NCBI RefSeq assembly: GCF_030419005.1
Contig: NZ_CP106951.1
Location: 4,526,001-4,590,000 of the forward strand
Reading direction: 5' to 3'
Origin: Eleftheria terrae
GTDB taxonomy: Bacteria > Pseudomonadota > Gammaproteobacteria > Burkholderiales > Burkholderiaceae_C
DNA: 64,000 bases
Of the stretch, positions 48,447 to 57,632 are shown piece after piece. Position 1 is the stretch's first letter, and each line of letters opens with the position of its first letter. The position numbers and the translations under genes were made by a program. The notes under the pieces are model-generated. The model was given only the letters and a program-made list of their open reading frames with translations, was not told the DNA's origin and ran no database searches.

Positions 48447-49421
48447 GTGAAGACGCTGTCGAAATTGCTTGCGGTGGGCCTTGCCGGCGTGCTTCTGAGC
48501 GGCGCGGTCCCTGTCGCTGCGAAGCAGCTCGGCGAGGCGGCGGTGGCCACGCTGGCTCGCACCGGCCGTCCCACCGCCGCAGGGCCGGCGGCGGTGTTCG
48601 GCGCGCGCGGCGGCGGTGACCGCTCCCCCTCCACCCCGGTGGCCGGTGCGGCCGAAGCCCCTGCGGAAGCCTTCGACCTTGCACCCCAGTCGGCCTCTTT
48701 GCGTCCTGCCTTGCTTGGCAGCGTGGCTGCCAGCCTGGGCCTCACGGCCCTGTTCGGCGGGCTCGGGCTGGGCCCCGAAGCGAGCGGCTGGATGAGTGGC
48801 GGCGTCCTGGTGTTGTTGCTCGCTTCGCTGTTCTGGCTGATCTGGCGGTTGCTGCGCCGGTGGCTGCCGGGTGGCGGCGGCCGCTTTGCCTTTCCGGCCC
48901 CCGCCGCAGGGCGCCAGCGGCCTTCACGTTCGTCCTTCGCCAGCAGCCAGTACGAAGCGGCCGCGCTGGCGCCGGAGTCCAGCGTGCACTACGGTGCCGG
49001 CGGCATCGACGAGATCGCCTCGCGCACCGGCGAGTTTCGCTGGGGAGTGCCTGCCGGCTTCGATGCGACCGGTTTTTTGCAGTCGGCAAAGAGTAACTTT
49101 GTGCTGTTGCAGGAAGCATGGGACCGGGCGGACCTCGGTGCTCTGCGCGCCCTGATGACGGACGAAATGCTTGTCCACATCAGGCTTCAGTTACAAGAAC
49201 GCGGCGACCAGCCGAATCGAACCGATGTGGTCACGCTTCAGGCCGAGCTGCTGGGGGTCGAGGACATCGGCGCCACCTTCCTGGCCAACGTGGAGTTCTC
49301 CGGAATGATCCGGGAAGAAATCACTTCCGGTGCTGCGCCGTTTCGCGAAGTGTGGTGCCTCACTAAGCCGAAGGATGGCTCTTCGGGCTGGCTGCTGGCC
49401 GGCGTCCAGGCACTCCAATAG
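48447..49421 (+). CDS. Tim44-like domain membrane protein
   Basis: A 324-residue protein beginning at GTG, with TAGGAG about 11 nt upstream. Residues 1-25 form a signal-like segment, and one or two helices lie at about 87-137 (LRPALLGSVAASLGL, SGGVLVLLLASLFWLIW). A low-complexity linker then leads to the C-terminal Tim44-like (lipid/protein-binding) domain from about 190: FLQSAKSNFVLLQEAWDRADLGALRALMTDEM, with VEFSGMIREE and REVWCLTKP. Such proteins often sit beside ubiE and ubiB in betaproteobacteria; the role is unknown. Confidence 0.85.
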   Translation: MKTLSKLLAVGLAGVLLSGAVPVAAKQLGEAAVATLARTGRPTAAGPAAVFGARGGGDRSPSTPVAGAAEAPAEAFDLAPQSASLRPALLGSVAASLGLTALFGGLGLGPEASGWMSGGVLVLLLASLFWLIWRLLRRWLPGGGGRFAFPAPAAGRQRPSRSSFASSQYEAAALAPESSVHYGAGGIDEIASRTGEFRWGVPAGFDATGFLQSAKSNFVLLQEAWDRADLGALRALMTDEMLVHIRLQLQERGDQPNRTDVVTLQAELLGVEDIGATFLANVEFSGMIREEITSGAAPFREVWCLTKPKDGSSGWLLAGVQALQ

Positions 49422-49724
49422 CTAGCAGGCGCCGGCCGGCGCGCCGCTGCAGTCTGGTCGGCCACAGCCGTCGTGCCTGTCGTGGCGCCGCCGCACTGCG
49501 TCCCCCTTAAGCTGGGTGTTTTCACAGTTGTGAGACTTTTTGTTTCCACCAGGCCCCTTAACCAGGGGTTACCTTGCACAGAAGAGCCCCCGGTACACTC
49601 GGCTTCGCTTTGCGGTCCTGGGAACTGACTGCAGGGTTTGATCGTCCACGCAATAGTGGAAATCCTGGTCAAGCAAACCTTGACAAGCATTCATTGCCCA
49701 ACAGGGCAGGGAGCAGTTTCGAAG
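49422..49724. other. 303-nt region upstream of the exopolysaccharide cluster
   Basis: Non-coding; it should hold the eps promoter. Palindromes: TCACA-GT-TGTGA (49522-49533) followed by GACTTTTTG, which could also end the preceding transcript, and GGCCCCT-TAACC-AGGGG (49552-49568). A TTGACA lies at 49680-49685, but 17 nt later there is only AGGGCA. No complete promoter of the sigma-70 or sigma-54 type is convincing. Confidence 0.5.
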
Positions 49725-50711
49725 ATGAGCACCATGCGTCGTCCAGTCGCAGTTACGGCCATGCGCAGCATCGCCGTCGCATCCGCCGTGATCGTTTCGC
49801 TTCTCGTTGCTGGCTGCGGCGAGGACAAGGACAAGCCGGCAAGCCAGGTGGCGGCCAAGGTCAACAAGGCCGAGATCTCGGTGCATCAGATCAATCACAT
49901 GCTGCAGCGCCAGCCTGGCCTGAAGCCCGAGCAGGCTGAAGCCGCGAGCCGGACGATCCTGGAGCGCCTGATCGAGCAGCAGCTGGCGGTGCAGAAGGCC
50001 GAGGAGCTGAAGCTCGACCGCGACCCCCGCGTGGTGCAGGCGATGGACGCGGCCCGTCGCGAAATCCTGTCCCGCGTCTACCTGGAGCGGGTGGCTGAAG
50101 GCGCCTCCAAACCGTCGCCGGAAGAGGTCAAGTCCTACTACGACACCAAGCCGGCGCTGTTCAGCCAGCGGCGTGTCTACAACCTCCAGGAAATTGCGAT
50201 CCAGGCCGACAAGAGCCAGCTGCCGGTGCTGCAGGAGCAGCTCAAGAACGCCAAGTCCACCGGCGAATTCATCGAATACCTGAAGGCCAACAACATCAAG
50301 TTCGGTGTCAACCAGGCGGCCCGTGCCGCCGAGCAACTGCCGCTGAGCATGCTCGACGCCTTCCACAAGATGAAAGATGGCCAGGCCATGATGGTGCCCA
50401 CCGAGACCGGCATGCAGGCCATCGTCCTTGTCGCTTCGCGAGAAGTGCCGGTGGACGAAGTGCGCGCCCGGCCGGCCATCGAGCAGTTCATCCTCAACGA
50501 CCGCAAGCGCAAGGTGGTCGAGGACGAGATCAAGTCCTTGCGTCAGACCGCTGAGATCCAGTACGTCGGCAAGTTCGCGGAAGGTGCGCCAGCCAAGGGT
50601 GCGGCCGCTCCGGAAGTGGCCGCCGCCTCCGCCCCGGCCCCGGCCGGATCCGCCGCAGCGGCTGACAACGACGCCGCTGCCATCAGCAAAGGTTTGTCTG
50701 GACTCAAATGA
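49725..50711 (+). CDS. epsD: EpsD-family peptidyl-prolyl cis-trans isomerase lipoprotein
   Basis: SurA/parvulin-like periplasmic chaperone of exopolysaccharide clusters, 328 residues from the ATG at 49725 (alternatives at 49734 and 49761). Lipobox LVAGC with Cys31 predicts a lipoprotein. SurA-N-like sequence: AAKVNKAEISVHQINHML, LERLIEQQLAVQKAEELKLDRDP; parvulin-like region: VYNLQEIAIQ. An Ala/Pro-rich tail ends the protein. First gene of the eps set; its stop overlaps epsE by 4 nt. Confidence 0.88.
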   Translation: MSTMRRPVAVTAMRSIAVASAVIVSLLVAGCGEDKDKPASQVAAKVNKAEISVHQINHMLQRQPGLKPEQAEAASRTILERLIEQQLAVQKAEELKLDRDPRVVQAMDAARREILSRVYLERVAEGASKPSPEEVKSYYDTKPALFSQRRVYNLQEIAIQADKSQLPVLQEQLKNAKSTGEFIEYLKANNIKFGVNQAARAAEQLPLSMLDAFHKMKDGQAMMVPTETGMQAIVLVASREVPVDEVRARPAIEQFILNDRKRKVVEDEIKSLRQTAEIQYVGKFAEGAPAKGAAAPEVAAASAPAPAGSAAAADNDAAAISKGLSGLK

Positions 50712-51520
50712 TGCTTGTGCTTATTCGTCAATGGTTTGCTGCGCTGTTCCTGACTCTGCTGGCCGGGGGGGCGCTCGCGCAGTCGGCCAACACCCGTGAG
50801 TACGTCATCGGTGCCGGTGACGTGATCCGCGTCAACGTGTTCCAGAGCCCGGACCTCAGCATCGAGACCCGGGTGTCGGAAACCGGTGCCGTGACCTACC
50901 CGCTGCTGGGCCAGGTGCAGATTGGCGGCCTCACCGTCGTGCAGGCCGAGAAGCGCATTGCCGACGGCCTGCGCAGCGGCAACTACGTGAAGCAGCCGCA
51001 GGTCTCCATCCTGCTGGTGCAGGTGCGTGGCAACCAGGCTTCGGTGCTGGGCCAGGTGAACCGCCCGGGTCGTTACCCGCTCGAAATGGCCAACACCAAG
51101 CTGAGCGACCTGCTGGCCATGGCCGGCGGCGTGGCGGGCACCGGTGCCGACACCATCGTGGTCAGCGGCATGCGCGGCGGCAAGCCCTTCCGCAGCGAAA
51201 TTGACCTGCCTTCGATCTTCGTGTCCGGCAAGAGCAGCGACGACATCGTCATCCTGAATGGCGATGTGGTGTATGTCGATCGCATGCCCACCGTCTACAT
51301 CTACGGCGAAGTGCAACGCCCGGGCGCGCTGCGCCTGGAACGCAACATGTCCGTGATGCAGGCGCTGGCCACCGGCGGCGGCCTGACCCAGCGCGGCACT
51401 GAAAAGGGCCTGCGGGTGCACCGCCGTGGCGCGGACGGCCGTGTTCAGGTGATCCAGCCGACAATGGAAGACATCCTGCGCGACGGCGACGTCGTCTACG
51501 TGCGCGAGAGCTTGTTCTAA
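50708..51520 (+). CDS. epsE: Polysaccharide export protein EpsE (Wza-like)
   Basis: Periplasmic/outer-membrane export protein, 270 residues, with a signal peptide of about 25 residues (GGALAQS). The Poly_export domain starts YVIGAGDVIRVNVFQSPDLS and includes GAVTYPLLGQVQIGGLTV. SLBB units follow with VLGQVNRPGRYPLE and VYIYGEVQRPGALRLERN. No lipobox is present, a difference from Wza. It is coupled to epsD. Confidence 0.93.
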   Translation: MMLVLIRQWFAALFLTLLAGGALAQSANTREYVIGAGDVIRVNVFQSPDLSIETRVSETGAVTYPLLGQVQIGGLTVVQAEKRIADGLRSGNYVKQPQVSILLVQVRGNQASVLGQVNRPGRYPLEMANTKLSDLLAMAGGVAGTGADTIVVSGMRGGKPFRSEIDLPSIFVSGKSSDDIVILNGDVVYVDRMPTVYIYGEVQRPGALRLERNMSVMQALATGGGLTQRGTEKGLRVHRRGADGRVQVIQPTMEDILRDGDVVYVRESLF

Positions 51521-51533
51521 GAAGGGTGACGTG

Positions 51534-52955
51534 ATGTCTGTGGGTCAGTTCTTCTCCATTCTTCTGGCGCGCTGGAAAGTCGTCCTCGGCGTGTTCCTGC
51601 TCATCGTCTGCACCGCGCTTGGCGTTTCCTTTGCCTTGCCGAAACAGTACGAGGCGACCTCTACGGTGGTGGTGAATGTCGGCTCGCCCGACCCGGTCGC
51701 CGGCATGATCCTGCCCGGGTCGCCCAACATGCTCCTGACGCAGATGGAGATCGTGCGCAGCGAACGGGTGGCTCAGCGGGTGGTGCGTAACCTGCGCATG
51801 ACGGAGAACCCCGCAACCCGTGAACAATGGCGGGAGGCCACTGGCGGCGTCGGAACGATCGAAGGCTGGCTCGCCGGTGCGCTGCTGCGCAACCTTGAAG
51901 TCAAGCCGGCCGGCCAGTCCAACATCATGACGGTGAGCTACGAGTCCGTGGACCCGAAGTTCTCGACCATGATGACGAACGCTTTCGTGAAGGCCTACAT
52001 CGACACCAACCTCGACCTGCGGGTGGAGCCGGCCAAGCAGTACTCCTCCTTCTTCGACGACCGCGCCAAGCACCTGCGCGAGCAGCTGGAGAAAGCCCAG
52101 AGCCGCCTGTCCGAATACCAGAAGGAACACGGGCTGGTGGCGACGGATGAGCGCCTGGACGTCGAGGCAGCGCGCCTGCAGGAGCTGTCCTCGCAGCTGG
52201 TGCAGATCCAGGCCCAGGCCTCGGACAGCAGCAGCCGCGAAGCTCAGGCCAATACGACCGCCAACATCAGCGAGGTGCTGCTGAACCCGCTGATTTCAGG
52301 CCTCAAGGCTGACCTGAACCGCCAGGAGGCGCGCCTGCAGGAGTTGAACTCTCGCTATGGTGCCAACCACCCGCAGGTGGTCGAGGCACAGGCGAGCATC
52401 AACACCCTGCGCAGCCGCATCGAGGCGGAAACCCGCCGCGTGACCAGCGGCGTGTCGGTCAACAACAACATCAACCGCCAGCGAGAAGCGGAAGTCCGGG
52501 CAGCACTCGAGGCCCAGCGCACCAAGCTGCTCAAGATGCGTGAGCAGCGTGACGCTGCCACCGTACTGGTGAACGACGTTGCCAACGCACAGCGGGCCTA
52601 TGACGCGGTGCTGGCCCGGCTCAACCAGACCAGCCTTGAAAGCCACACGACCCAGACCAACGCATCGGTGCTGAGCGAGGCTGTCGAGCCGACCTCGGCC
52701 AGCTTCCCCAAGATCCCGCTGATCATGGTGCTCGCCGTTGGTGTCGGCATGGTGCTGGCCATCGCGACCGCCTTCCTGCTCGAGCTGATCGACCGCCGCA
52801 TGCGCTCCTTCGAGGATGTGGTCCAACTGCTGGGCCTGCCGGTGCTCGGCGTGGTGCCCAAGCCGCTGCGGCGGGGCCTGCTGTCCCGCCAGCGTGGCAA
52901 CACGATGATTCCGGGACGTGTTCTCGGCCAACTGCCTCGCCCGAAGGGAACCTGA
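51534..52955 (+). CDS. epsF: Chain-length determinant protein EpsF (Wzz/PCP family)
   Basis: Inner-membrane polysaccharide co-polymerase, 473 residues from ATG 51534 (GTG 51531 adjacent). The N-terminal helix (about 14-36) is in a Wzz domain; VVVNVGSPDPVAGMILPGSP follows. The long periplasmic coiled coil spans about 170-380, with VEAARLQELSSQL and the ELNSRYGANHPQVVEAQ motif. The second helix (about 397-420) is preceded by PTSASFPKIPLI, the proline-rich PCP signature. There is no fused kinase; the kinase is epsG, 3 nt downstream. Confidence 0.93.
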   Translation: MSVGQFFSILLARWKVVLGVFLLIVCTALGVSFALPKQYEATSTVVVNVGSPDPVAGMILPGSPNMLLTQMEIVRSERVAQRVVRNLRMTENPATREQWREATGGVGTIEGWLAGALLRNLEVKPAGQSNIMTVSYESVDPKFSTMMTNAFVKAYIDTNLDLRVEPAKQYSSFFDDRAKHLREQLEKAQSRLSEYQKEHGLVATDERLDVEAARLQELSSQLVQIQAQASDSSSREAQANTTANISEVLLNPLISGLKADLNRQEARLQELNSRYGANHPQVVEAQASINTLRSRIEAETRRVTSGVSVNNNINRQREAEVRAALEAQRTKLLKMREQRDAATVLVNDVANAQRAYDAVLARLNQTSLESHTTQTNASVLSEAVEPTSASFPKIPLIMVLAVGVGMVLAIATAFLLELIDRRMRSFEDVVQLLGLPVLGVVPKPLRRGLLSRQRGNTMIPGRVLGQLPRPKGT

Positions 52956-52958
52956 GAC

Positions 52959-53879
52959 ATGGCGATCTTTCGTGACGCCAATGCGGCGCCGCACCTGCAT
53001 CCGGTGCCCAATTCGGTCGAGGACTCCAAACCGTCTTCGGCGGTGCACGACCGGCCGATCGGCGACATCATTCGCCGCAAGAAGAACCTGTCCCCCGACC
53101 AGGTGGACCAGGTGCTGCAGTTCCAGCGCGAGAAGGGCGTTCGCTTCGGCGAGGCGGCCGTCGCCCTGGGCCTGGCGAGTGACGACGACGTCATGTTCGC
53201 GCTGTCGCAGCAGTTCCACTACCCGTATGCGCCCGACCAGCGGCGTGAACTGGGTTCGGAGCTGATCACCGCGACGCAGCCCTTCTCGCACCAGGCCGAG
53301 GCCTTCCGTGCCATCCGCAGTCAGCTGATGATGCGGCTCTTCACGAACGAGGAGCCGCGCCGGGCCTTGGCGGTGGTGAGTCCCGACTCGGGCGACGGCA
53401 AGACCTTCTTCTCGTCCAACCTGGCGGTGGTGCTCTCGCAGCTGGGTGGCCGCACCCTGCTGGTGGATGCCGACCTGCGCGGCCCGCGCCAGCATGAGGT
53501 CTTCGAGCTGGACACCTCGTCCGGCCTGTCCGGCATCCTCTCGGGCCGGGCTGAGACGAACGTGATCAAGCATGTGCCCAACCTGCCCAGCCTGTTCGTG
53601 CTGCCGGTGGGCATCACGCCGCCCAATCCGCTCGAGCTGGTGGAGCGTCCGGCCTTCGGCCTGCTCATCCGGGAGCTGTTGAACAAGTTCGACCATGTGA
53701 TCGTCGACACGCCGGCGGCCGTCTACGGCTCCGACGCCACCGTCATCGCCGCGAAGTGCGGCGCTGCGCTGGTGGTGGCGCGCCAGGGCAAGTCCAAGGT
53801 GTCGCGCTTGCAGGACCTGGTGGCCACCCTGACCGGCAGCCCCGCCAAGCTCGCCGGCGTGATCATGAACGAGCACTGA
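52959..53879 (+). CDS. epsG: Chain-length determinant-associated tyrosine kinase EpsG (BY-kinase)
   Basis: Cytoplasmic bacterial tyrosine-kinase-like ATPase, 306 residues. The N-terminal part (about 33-95) resembles the N-domain of type II secretion ATPases (IGDIIRRKKNLSPDQVDQV, FGEAAVALGLASDDDVMFALS). The ATPase has Walker A SPDSGDGKTFFSSN (Lys148), Walker A' LLVDADLRGPRQ (Asp170, Asp172) and Walker B HVIVDTPA. The C-terminus ends VIMNEH with no tyrosine cluster, so autophosphorylation of the classical tail type is not expected. Confidence 0.92.
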   Translation: MAIFRDANAAPHLHPVPNSVEDSKPSSAVHDRPIGDIIRRKKNLSPDQVDQVLQFQREKGVRFGEAAVALGLASDDDVMFALSQQFHYPYAPDQRRELGSELITATQPFSHQAEAFRAIRSQLMMRLFTNEEPRRALAVVSPDSGDGKTFFSSNLAVVLSQLGGRTLLVDADLRGPRQHEVFELDTSSGLSGILSGRAETNVIKHVPNLPSLFVLPVGITPPNPLELVERPAFGLLIRELLNKFDHVIVDTPAAVYGSDATVIAAKCGAALVVARQGKSKVSRLQDLVATLTGSPAKLAGVIMNEH

Positions 53880-53880
53880 C

Positions 53881-54756
53881 ATGCAGACGACCATGCCCGT
53901 GACCGCCGCACCCCGGCCCTGGCTGGCAGTGGCCATTCCACTGCTCGCCGCGCTGCTGGTGCTCTACGTTCCGACCTTCATCGATTTGTCGCGCACCATC
54001 TGGAAGAGCGAGGAACAGGGGCATGGCCCGCTGATCCTCGCGGTGTCGCTGTGGATCTTCTGGCAGAAGCGAGACGAGTTTGTCGCTGCCATGCAGGACG
54101 GCACGCGCTCGGTGTTGGCATGGGTTTTGCTGATCTTTGGCTTGCTGCTGTACGTGCTGGGGCGCTCCCAGCAGATCATCCTGTTCGAGGTTGGCTCGCA
54201 GATTCCGCTGCTGGCCGGCGGCGGGGCGATTCTGTTCGGCTGGCGCGCCATGCGGACGGTGGCCTTCCCGCTGCTGTTCCTTGTCTTCATGGTGCCCTTG
54301 CCGGCGGCCGTCATCGATTCGCTCACCGGCCCGCTGAAGCGCACGGTGTCGGTGGTGGCCGAGACCGTCCTCTACGAGCTGGGTTACCCCATCGCGCGCA
54401 GCGGCGTCGTGCTCACCATCGGCCAATACCAGCTGCTGGTCGCTGATGCTTGTTCGGGTCTCAACAGCATGTTCAGTCTTTCCGCGCTCGGCCTGCTTTA
54501 CGTCTACCTGATGAAGCACGGGCGTGCCTGGCGCAACCTGGCGATCGTCGCCAGCATCCTGCCGATCGCCTTCATCGCCAATTCAGTGCGCGTGATGATT
54601 CTGGTGCTGGTGACGTACCACCTGGGCGACGAGGCCGGGCAGGGCTTCATCCACGGCGCGGCGGGCATGGTGCTGTTCGTGATCGCGCTGGCTTTGCTGT
54701 TCTGCTTCGACGGCCTGCTGGGCTTGTTCGACCGCAAGAAGAGGGCGACCCCATGA
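53881..54756 (+). CDS. xrtB: Exosortase B
   Basis: Integral membrane transpeptidase-like protease that processes PEP-CTERM proteins; 291 residues with about eight helices. The catalytic triad is complete: Cys191 in VADACSGLNS, Arg237 in IANSVRVMI and His259 in GFIHGAAGM. The N-terminal EEQGHGPLI segment is also conserved in exosortases. It stands between epsG and epsI, the standard order of the XrtB type, 1 nt after epsG and overlapping epsI by 4 nt. Confidence 0.95.
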   Translation: MQTTMPVTAAPRPWLAVAIPLLAALLVLYVPTFIDLSRTIWKSEEQGHGPLILAVSLWIFWQKRDEFVAAMQDGTRSVLAWVLLIFGLLLYVLGRSQQIILFEVGSQIPLLAGGGAILFGWRAMRTVAFPLLFLVFMVPLPAAVIDSLTGPLKRTVSVVAETVLYELGYPIARSGVVLTIGQYQLLVADACSGLNSMFSLSALGLLYVYLMKHGRAWRNLAIVASILPIAFIANSVRVMILVLVTYHLGDEAGQGFIHGAAGMVLFVIALALLFCFDGLLGLFDRKKRATP

Positions 54757-55436
54757 AGATGCAAGTCCGTGTCTGGTTGGTGGCCGGCCTGATGCTGCTG
54801 GCCGCTGCAATGGCGGTGGTGGCACGGCCCACCATCAAGATGGCGGAAACCGGCAACCGGGTGAACCTGGAAACGCTGTTCCCGAAACAGTTCGGCGACT
54901 GGCGGATCGATGACCGCATTCCCGTGATCCTGCCGGCGCCGGACGTACAGGCCCAGCTCGACAAGATCTACAGCCAGGTGCTTGCCCGCACGTACGTCAA
55001 CAGCCGTGGCGACCGGGTGATGCTGTCGGTCGCCTATGGTGGCGACCAGTCCGACGGCATGCAGGTGCACCGTCCCGAGATTTGCTATCCAGCGCAGGGC
55101 TTCCAGGTGCTTTCCCAGCATGGCGACCAGCTGCAGTTGGGCGAGCGCTCGCTGCCGGTGCAGAAGCTCTCCACCCGCCTGGGCAATCGCAATGAACCGC
55201 TCATGTACTGGGTGGTGGTGGGTGGCCAGGTCGTCAAGTCCAATACGCAGCAAAAGCTGGTGCAGCTCGGCTACGGGCTGCGTGGGCGCGTGCCGGACGG
55301 CATGCTGGTGCGTGTTTCCAGCATCGATACCGATCTCGACCGTGCCTACTCGGTGCAAAGCGCCTTCGTGCGCGACATCCAGTCGGCCATCGGCAAAGAA
55401 CATCAATCTCGCGTTTTCGGCGCGGCTCCCGTCTGA
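54753..55436 (+). CDS. epsI: EpsI family exosortase-associated protein
   Basis: A 227-residue protein with an N-terminal hydrophobic anchor or signal (about 6-24), then a periplasmic DUF3485/EpsI domain. Typical sequence: [57 protein letters not shown]. EpsI proteins are encoded beside or fused to exosortases and are needed for exopolysaccharide production in Methylobacillus-type systems; their mechanism is unknown. It is coupled to xrtB. Confidence 0.92.
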   Translation: MKMQVRVWLVAGLMLLAAAMAVVARPTIKMAETGNRVNLETLFPKQFGDWRIDDRIPVILPAPDVQAQLDKIYSQVLARTYVNSRGDRVMLSVAYGGDQSDGMQVHRPEICYPAQGFQVLSQHGDQLQLGERSLPVQKLSTRLGNRNEPLMYWVVVGGQVVKSNTQQKLVQLGYGLRGRVPDGMLVRVSSIDTDLDRAYSVQSAFVRDIQSAIGKEHQSRVFGAAPV

Positions 55437-55480
55437 GCCAGCGCGACCGAGCTTTCTCACCCCTCAACGACCATAGCAAG

Positions 55481-56602
55481 ATGACTCAAAAGAAAGTTGC
55501 CCTCATCACTGGGGTTACCGGCCAGGATGGCGCCTACCTGTCCGAGTTCCTCCTGAAGAAGGGCTACGAGGTACACGGCATCAAGCGCCGCACCTCGCTG
55601 TTCAACACCGACCGGATCGACCACCTGTACCAGGATCCGCACGTTGACAACCGCAACTTCATCCTGCACTACGGGGACCTGACCGATTCCACCAGCCTGC
55701 TGCGCATCGTGCAGAAGGTGCAGCCGGACGAGATCTACAACCTGGCAGCACAAAGCCATGTGGCGGTAAGCTTCGAAGAGCCCGAGTACACCGCGAATGC
55801 CGACGGCATCGGCGCACTGCGCCTGCTGGAGGCCATCCGCATCCTGGGCCTGGAGAAGAAGACGCGCTTCTACCAGGCGTCCACCTCCGAGCTGTACGGT
55901 CTGGTGCAGGAAATCCCCCAGAAGGAAACCACGCCTTTCTATCCGCGCAGCCCCTATGCGGTGGCCAAGCTGTATGCCTACTGGATCACGGTGAACTACC
56001 GCGAGGCCTACGGCATGTATGCCTGCAACGGCGTGCTGTTCAACCACGAGAGCCCGGTGCGTGGCGAGACCTTCGTGACCCGCAAGATCACCCGTGCCAT
56101 CGCACGCGTGGCGCTCGGCCTGCAAGACTGCCTCTACCTCGGCAACATGAGCGCCCTGCGCGACTGGGGCCACGCACGTGACTATGTCGAGATGCAATGG
56201 ATGATGCTGCAGCAGCAGCAAGCCGAGGATTTCGTGATCGCCACCGGCGTGCAGTACAGCGTGCGCCAGTTCGTCGAGCGTGCGGCCAAGGAGCTGGGCA
56301 TCACCGTCAAGTTCGAAGGCGAGGGCGAACGTGAAGTCGGCATCGTCACCAAGGTCGAGGGTGACCGCGCCAAGTGCAAGGTGGGCGACGTGATCGTGCG
56401 CGTCGATCCGCGCTACTACCGTCCGACCGAGGTGGAAACGCTGCTGGGCGACCCGACCAAAGCCAAGGAGAAGCTGGGCTGGACCCCCACCACCACCTTC
56501 GAGGAACTGGTGCGCGAGATGATCGAGAGCGACTACACCGCCGCGCGCCGCGACTCGCTGGTGAAGATGGCCGGTTTCCAGGCCTACGACTACCACGAGT
56601 GA
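55481..56602 (+). CDS. gmd: GDP-mannose 4,6-dehydratase
   Basis: SDR-family enzyme that makes GDP-4-keto-6-deoxymannose, first step to GDP-L-fucose; 373 residues. NADP loop [56 protein letters not shown], active-site STSELYG and the Tyr-x3-Lys in [10 protein letters not shown], then [19 protein letters not shown] are diagnostic. It begins 44 nt after epsI and precedes fcl by 10 nt. Confidence 0.97.
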   Translation: MTQKKVALITGVTGQDGAYLSEFLLKKGYEVHGIKRRTSLFNTDRIDHLYQDPHVDNRNFILHYGDLTDSTSLLRIVQKVQPDEIYNLAAQSHVAVSFEEPEYTANADGIGALRLLEAIRILGLEKKTRFYQASTSELYGLVQEIPQKETTPFYPRSPYAVAKLYAYWITVNYREAYGMYACNGVLFNHESPVRGETFVTRKITRAIARVALGLQDCLYLGNMSALRDWGHARDYVEMQWMMLQQQQAEDFVIATGVQYSVRQFVERAAKELGITVKFEGEGEREVGIVTKVEGDRAKCKVGDVIVRVDPRYYRPTEVETLLGDPTKAKEKLGWTPTTTFEELVREMIESDYTAARRDSLVKMAGFQAYDYHE

Positions 56603-56612
56603 GGCGGCAGGC

Positions 56613-57587
56613 ATGGAAGCCAACGCAAAGATCTTCGTGGCGGGCCACCGCGGGCTGGTGGGCTCGGCGCTGGTGCGCAACCTGCAGGCTCGCGGTCACC
56701 GCAACCTGCTGCTGCGCACGCATGCCGAGCTGGACTTGACCGACCAGCAGGCCACGCTGGCCTTCTTCGAGCGCGAGCGGCCGGAGTACGTTTTCCTGGC
56801 GGCCGCCAAAGTGGGCGGCATCGTTGCGAACGACACCTATCCCGCCGACTTCATTCGCGACAACCTGGCGATTCAGTTGAACGTCATCGAGGCGGCACGC
56901 CGCCACGGCGTGGCGCGCCTGATGTTCCTGGGCTCCAGCTGCATCTATCCCAAGCTCGCTCCGCAGCCGATGCGTGAGGACAGCCTGTTGACCGGCCCGC
57001 TGGAGCCGACCAACCGGGCCTATGCACTGGCCAAGATTGCTGGCGTGGAGATGTGCTGGAGCTACAACCGCCAGTACGGTACCAAGTACCTGGCAGTGAT
57101 GCCGACCAATCTCTACGGTACCGGCGACAACTACGACCTGCACACCAGCCACGTCATTCCGGCGCTGATTCGCAAGTTCCACGAGGCGAAGCAGAGCGGG
57201 GCCGGTACCGTCACTGTCTGGGGCACCGGCACGCCGCGGCGCGAGTTCCTGTTCAGCGACGACATGGCGGACGCTTGCGTGTTCCTGATGAACCTGCCGG
57301 CCGAGCGTTATGACACGCTCCTGGGCAGTGACGAGTCCAAGACCGGTGTCTTCGATCCCCCGCTGGTGAACATCGGTGTGGGCGAGGACGTCACGATCAA
57401 GGAACTCGCCGAAACGGTCCGCGAGGTGGTCGGCTTCCAGGGCGAAATCGTGTTCGATACCTCCAAGCCCGACGGCACGCCGCGCAAGCTGATGGATGTG
57501 TCGCGCCTGCAGGCGCTGGGCTGGAGCGCGCGCACCTCGCTGCGTGAAGGGTTGGTCGCCGCCTACCAGGCCTTCAAGGCAGTCTGA
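56613..57587 (+). CDS. fcl: GDP-L-fucose synthase
   Basis: Epimerase/reductase that converts the Gmd product to GDP-L-fucose; 324 residues. Motifs: [48 protein letters not shown], the catalytic Tyr-x3-Lys in [11 protein letters not shown], and [25 protein letters not shown]. With gmd it predicts fucose (or a derived sugar) in the polymer. Confidence 0.97.
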   Translation: MEANAKIFVAGHRGLVGSALVRNLQARGHRNLLLRTHAELDLTDQQATLAFFERERPEYVFLAAAKVGGIVANDTYPADFIRDNLAIQLNVIEAARRHGVARLMFLGSSCIYPKLAPQPMREDSLLTGPLEPTNRAYALAKIAGVEMCWSYNRQYGTKYLAVMPTNLYGTGDNYDLHTSHVIPALIRKFHEAKQSGAGTVTVWGTGTPRREFLFSDDMADACVFLMNLPAERYDTLLGSDESKTGVFDPPLVNIGVGEDVTIKELAETVREVVGFQGEIVFDTSKPDGTPRKLMDVSRLQALGWSARTSLREGLVAAYQAFKAV

Positions 57588-57632
57588 GCACTGCGATGCC
57601 GATGTCCCGTCGCTGTCTACAGGGTCAGGCAC

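Noticed and set aside
49522..49533. CRP/FNR-type binding site
   Set aside because: The half-sites are in the reverse order (TCACA then TGTGA) with a 2-bp spacer, unlike TGTGA-N6-TCACA.
49552..49580. Sigma-54 promoter upstream of epsD
   Set aside because: GG and GC of the candidate (AGGGGTTACCTTGCA) are 9 rather than 10 bp apart and the -24 element is otherwise poor.
49680..49708. TTGACA-based sigma-70 promoter just before epsD
   Set aside because: A perfect -35 is present, but no -10-like hexamer occurs 16-18 nt downstream (AGGGCA).
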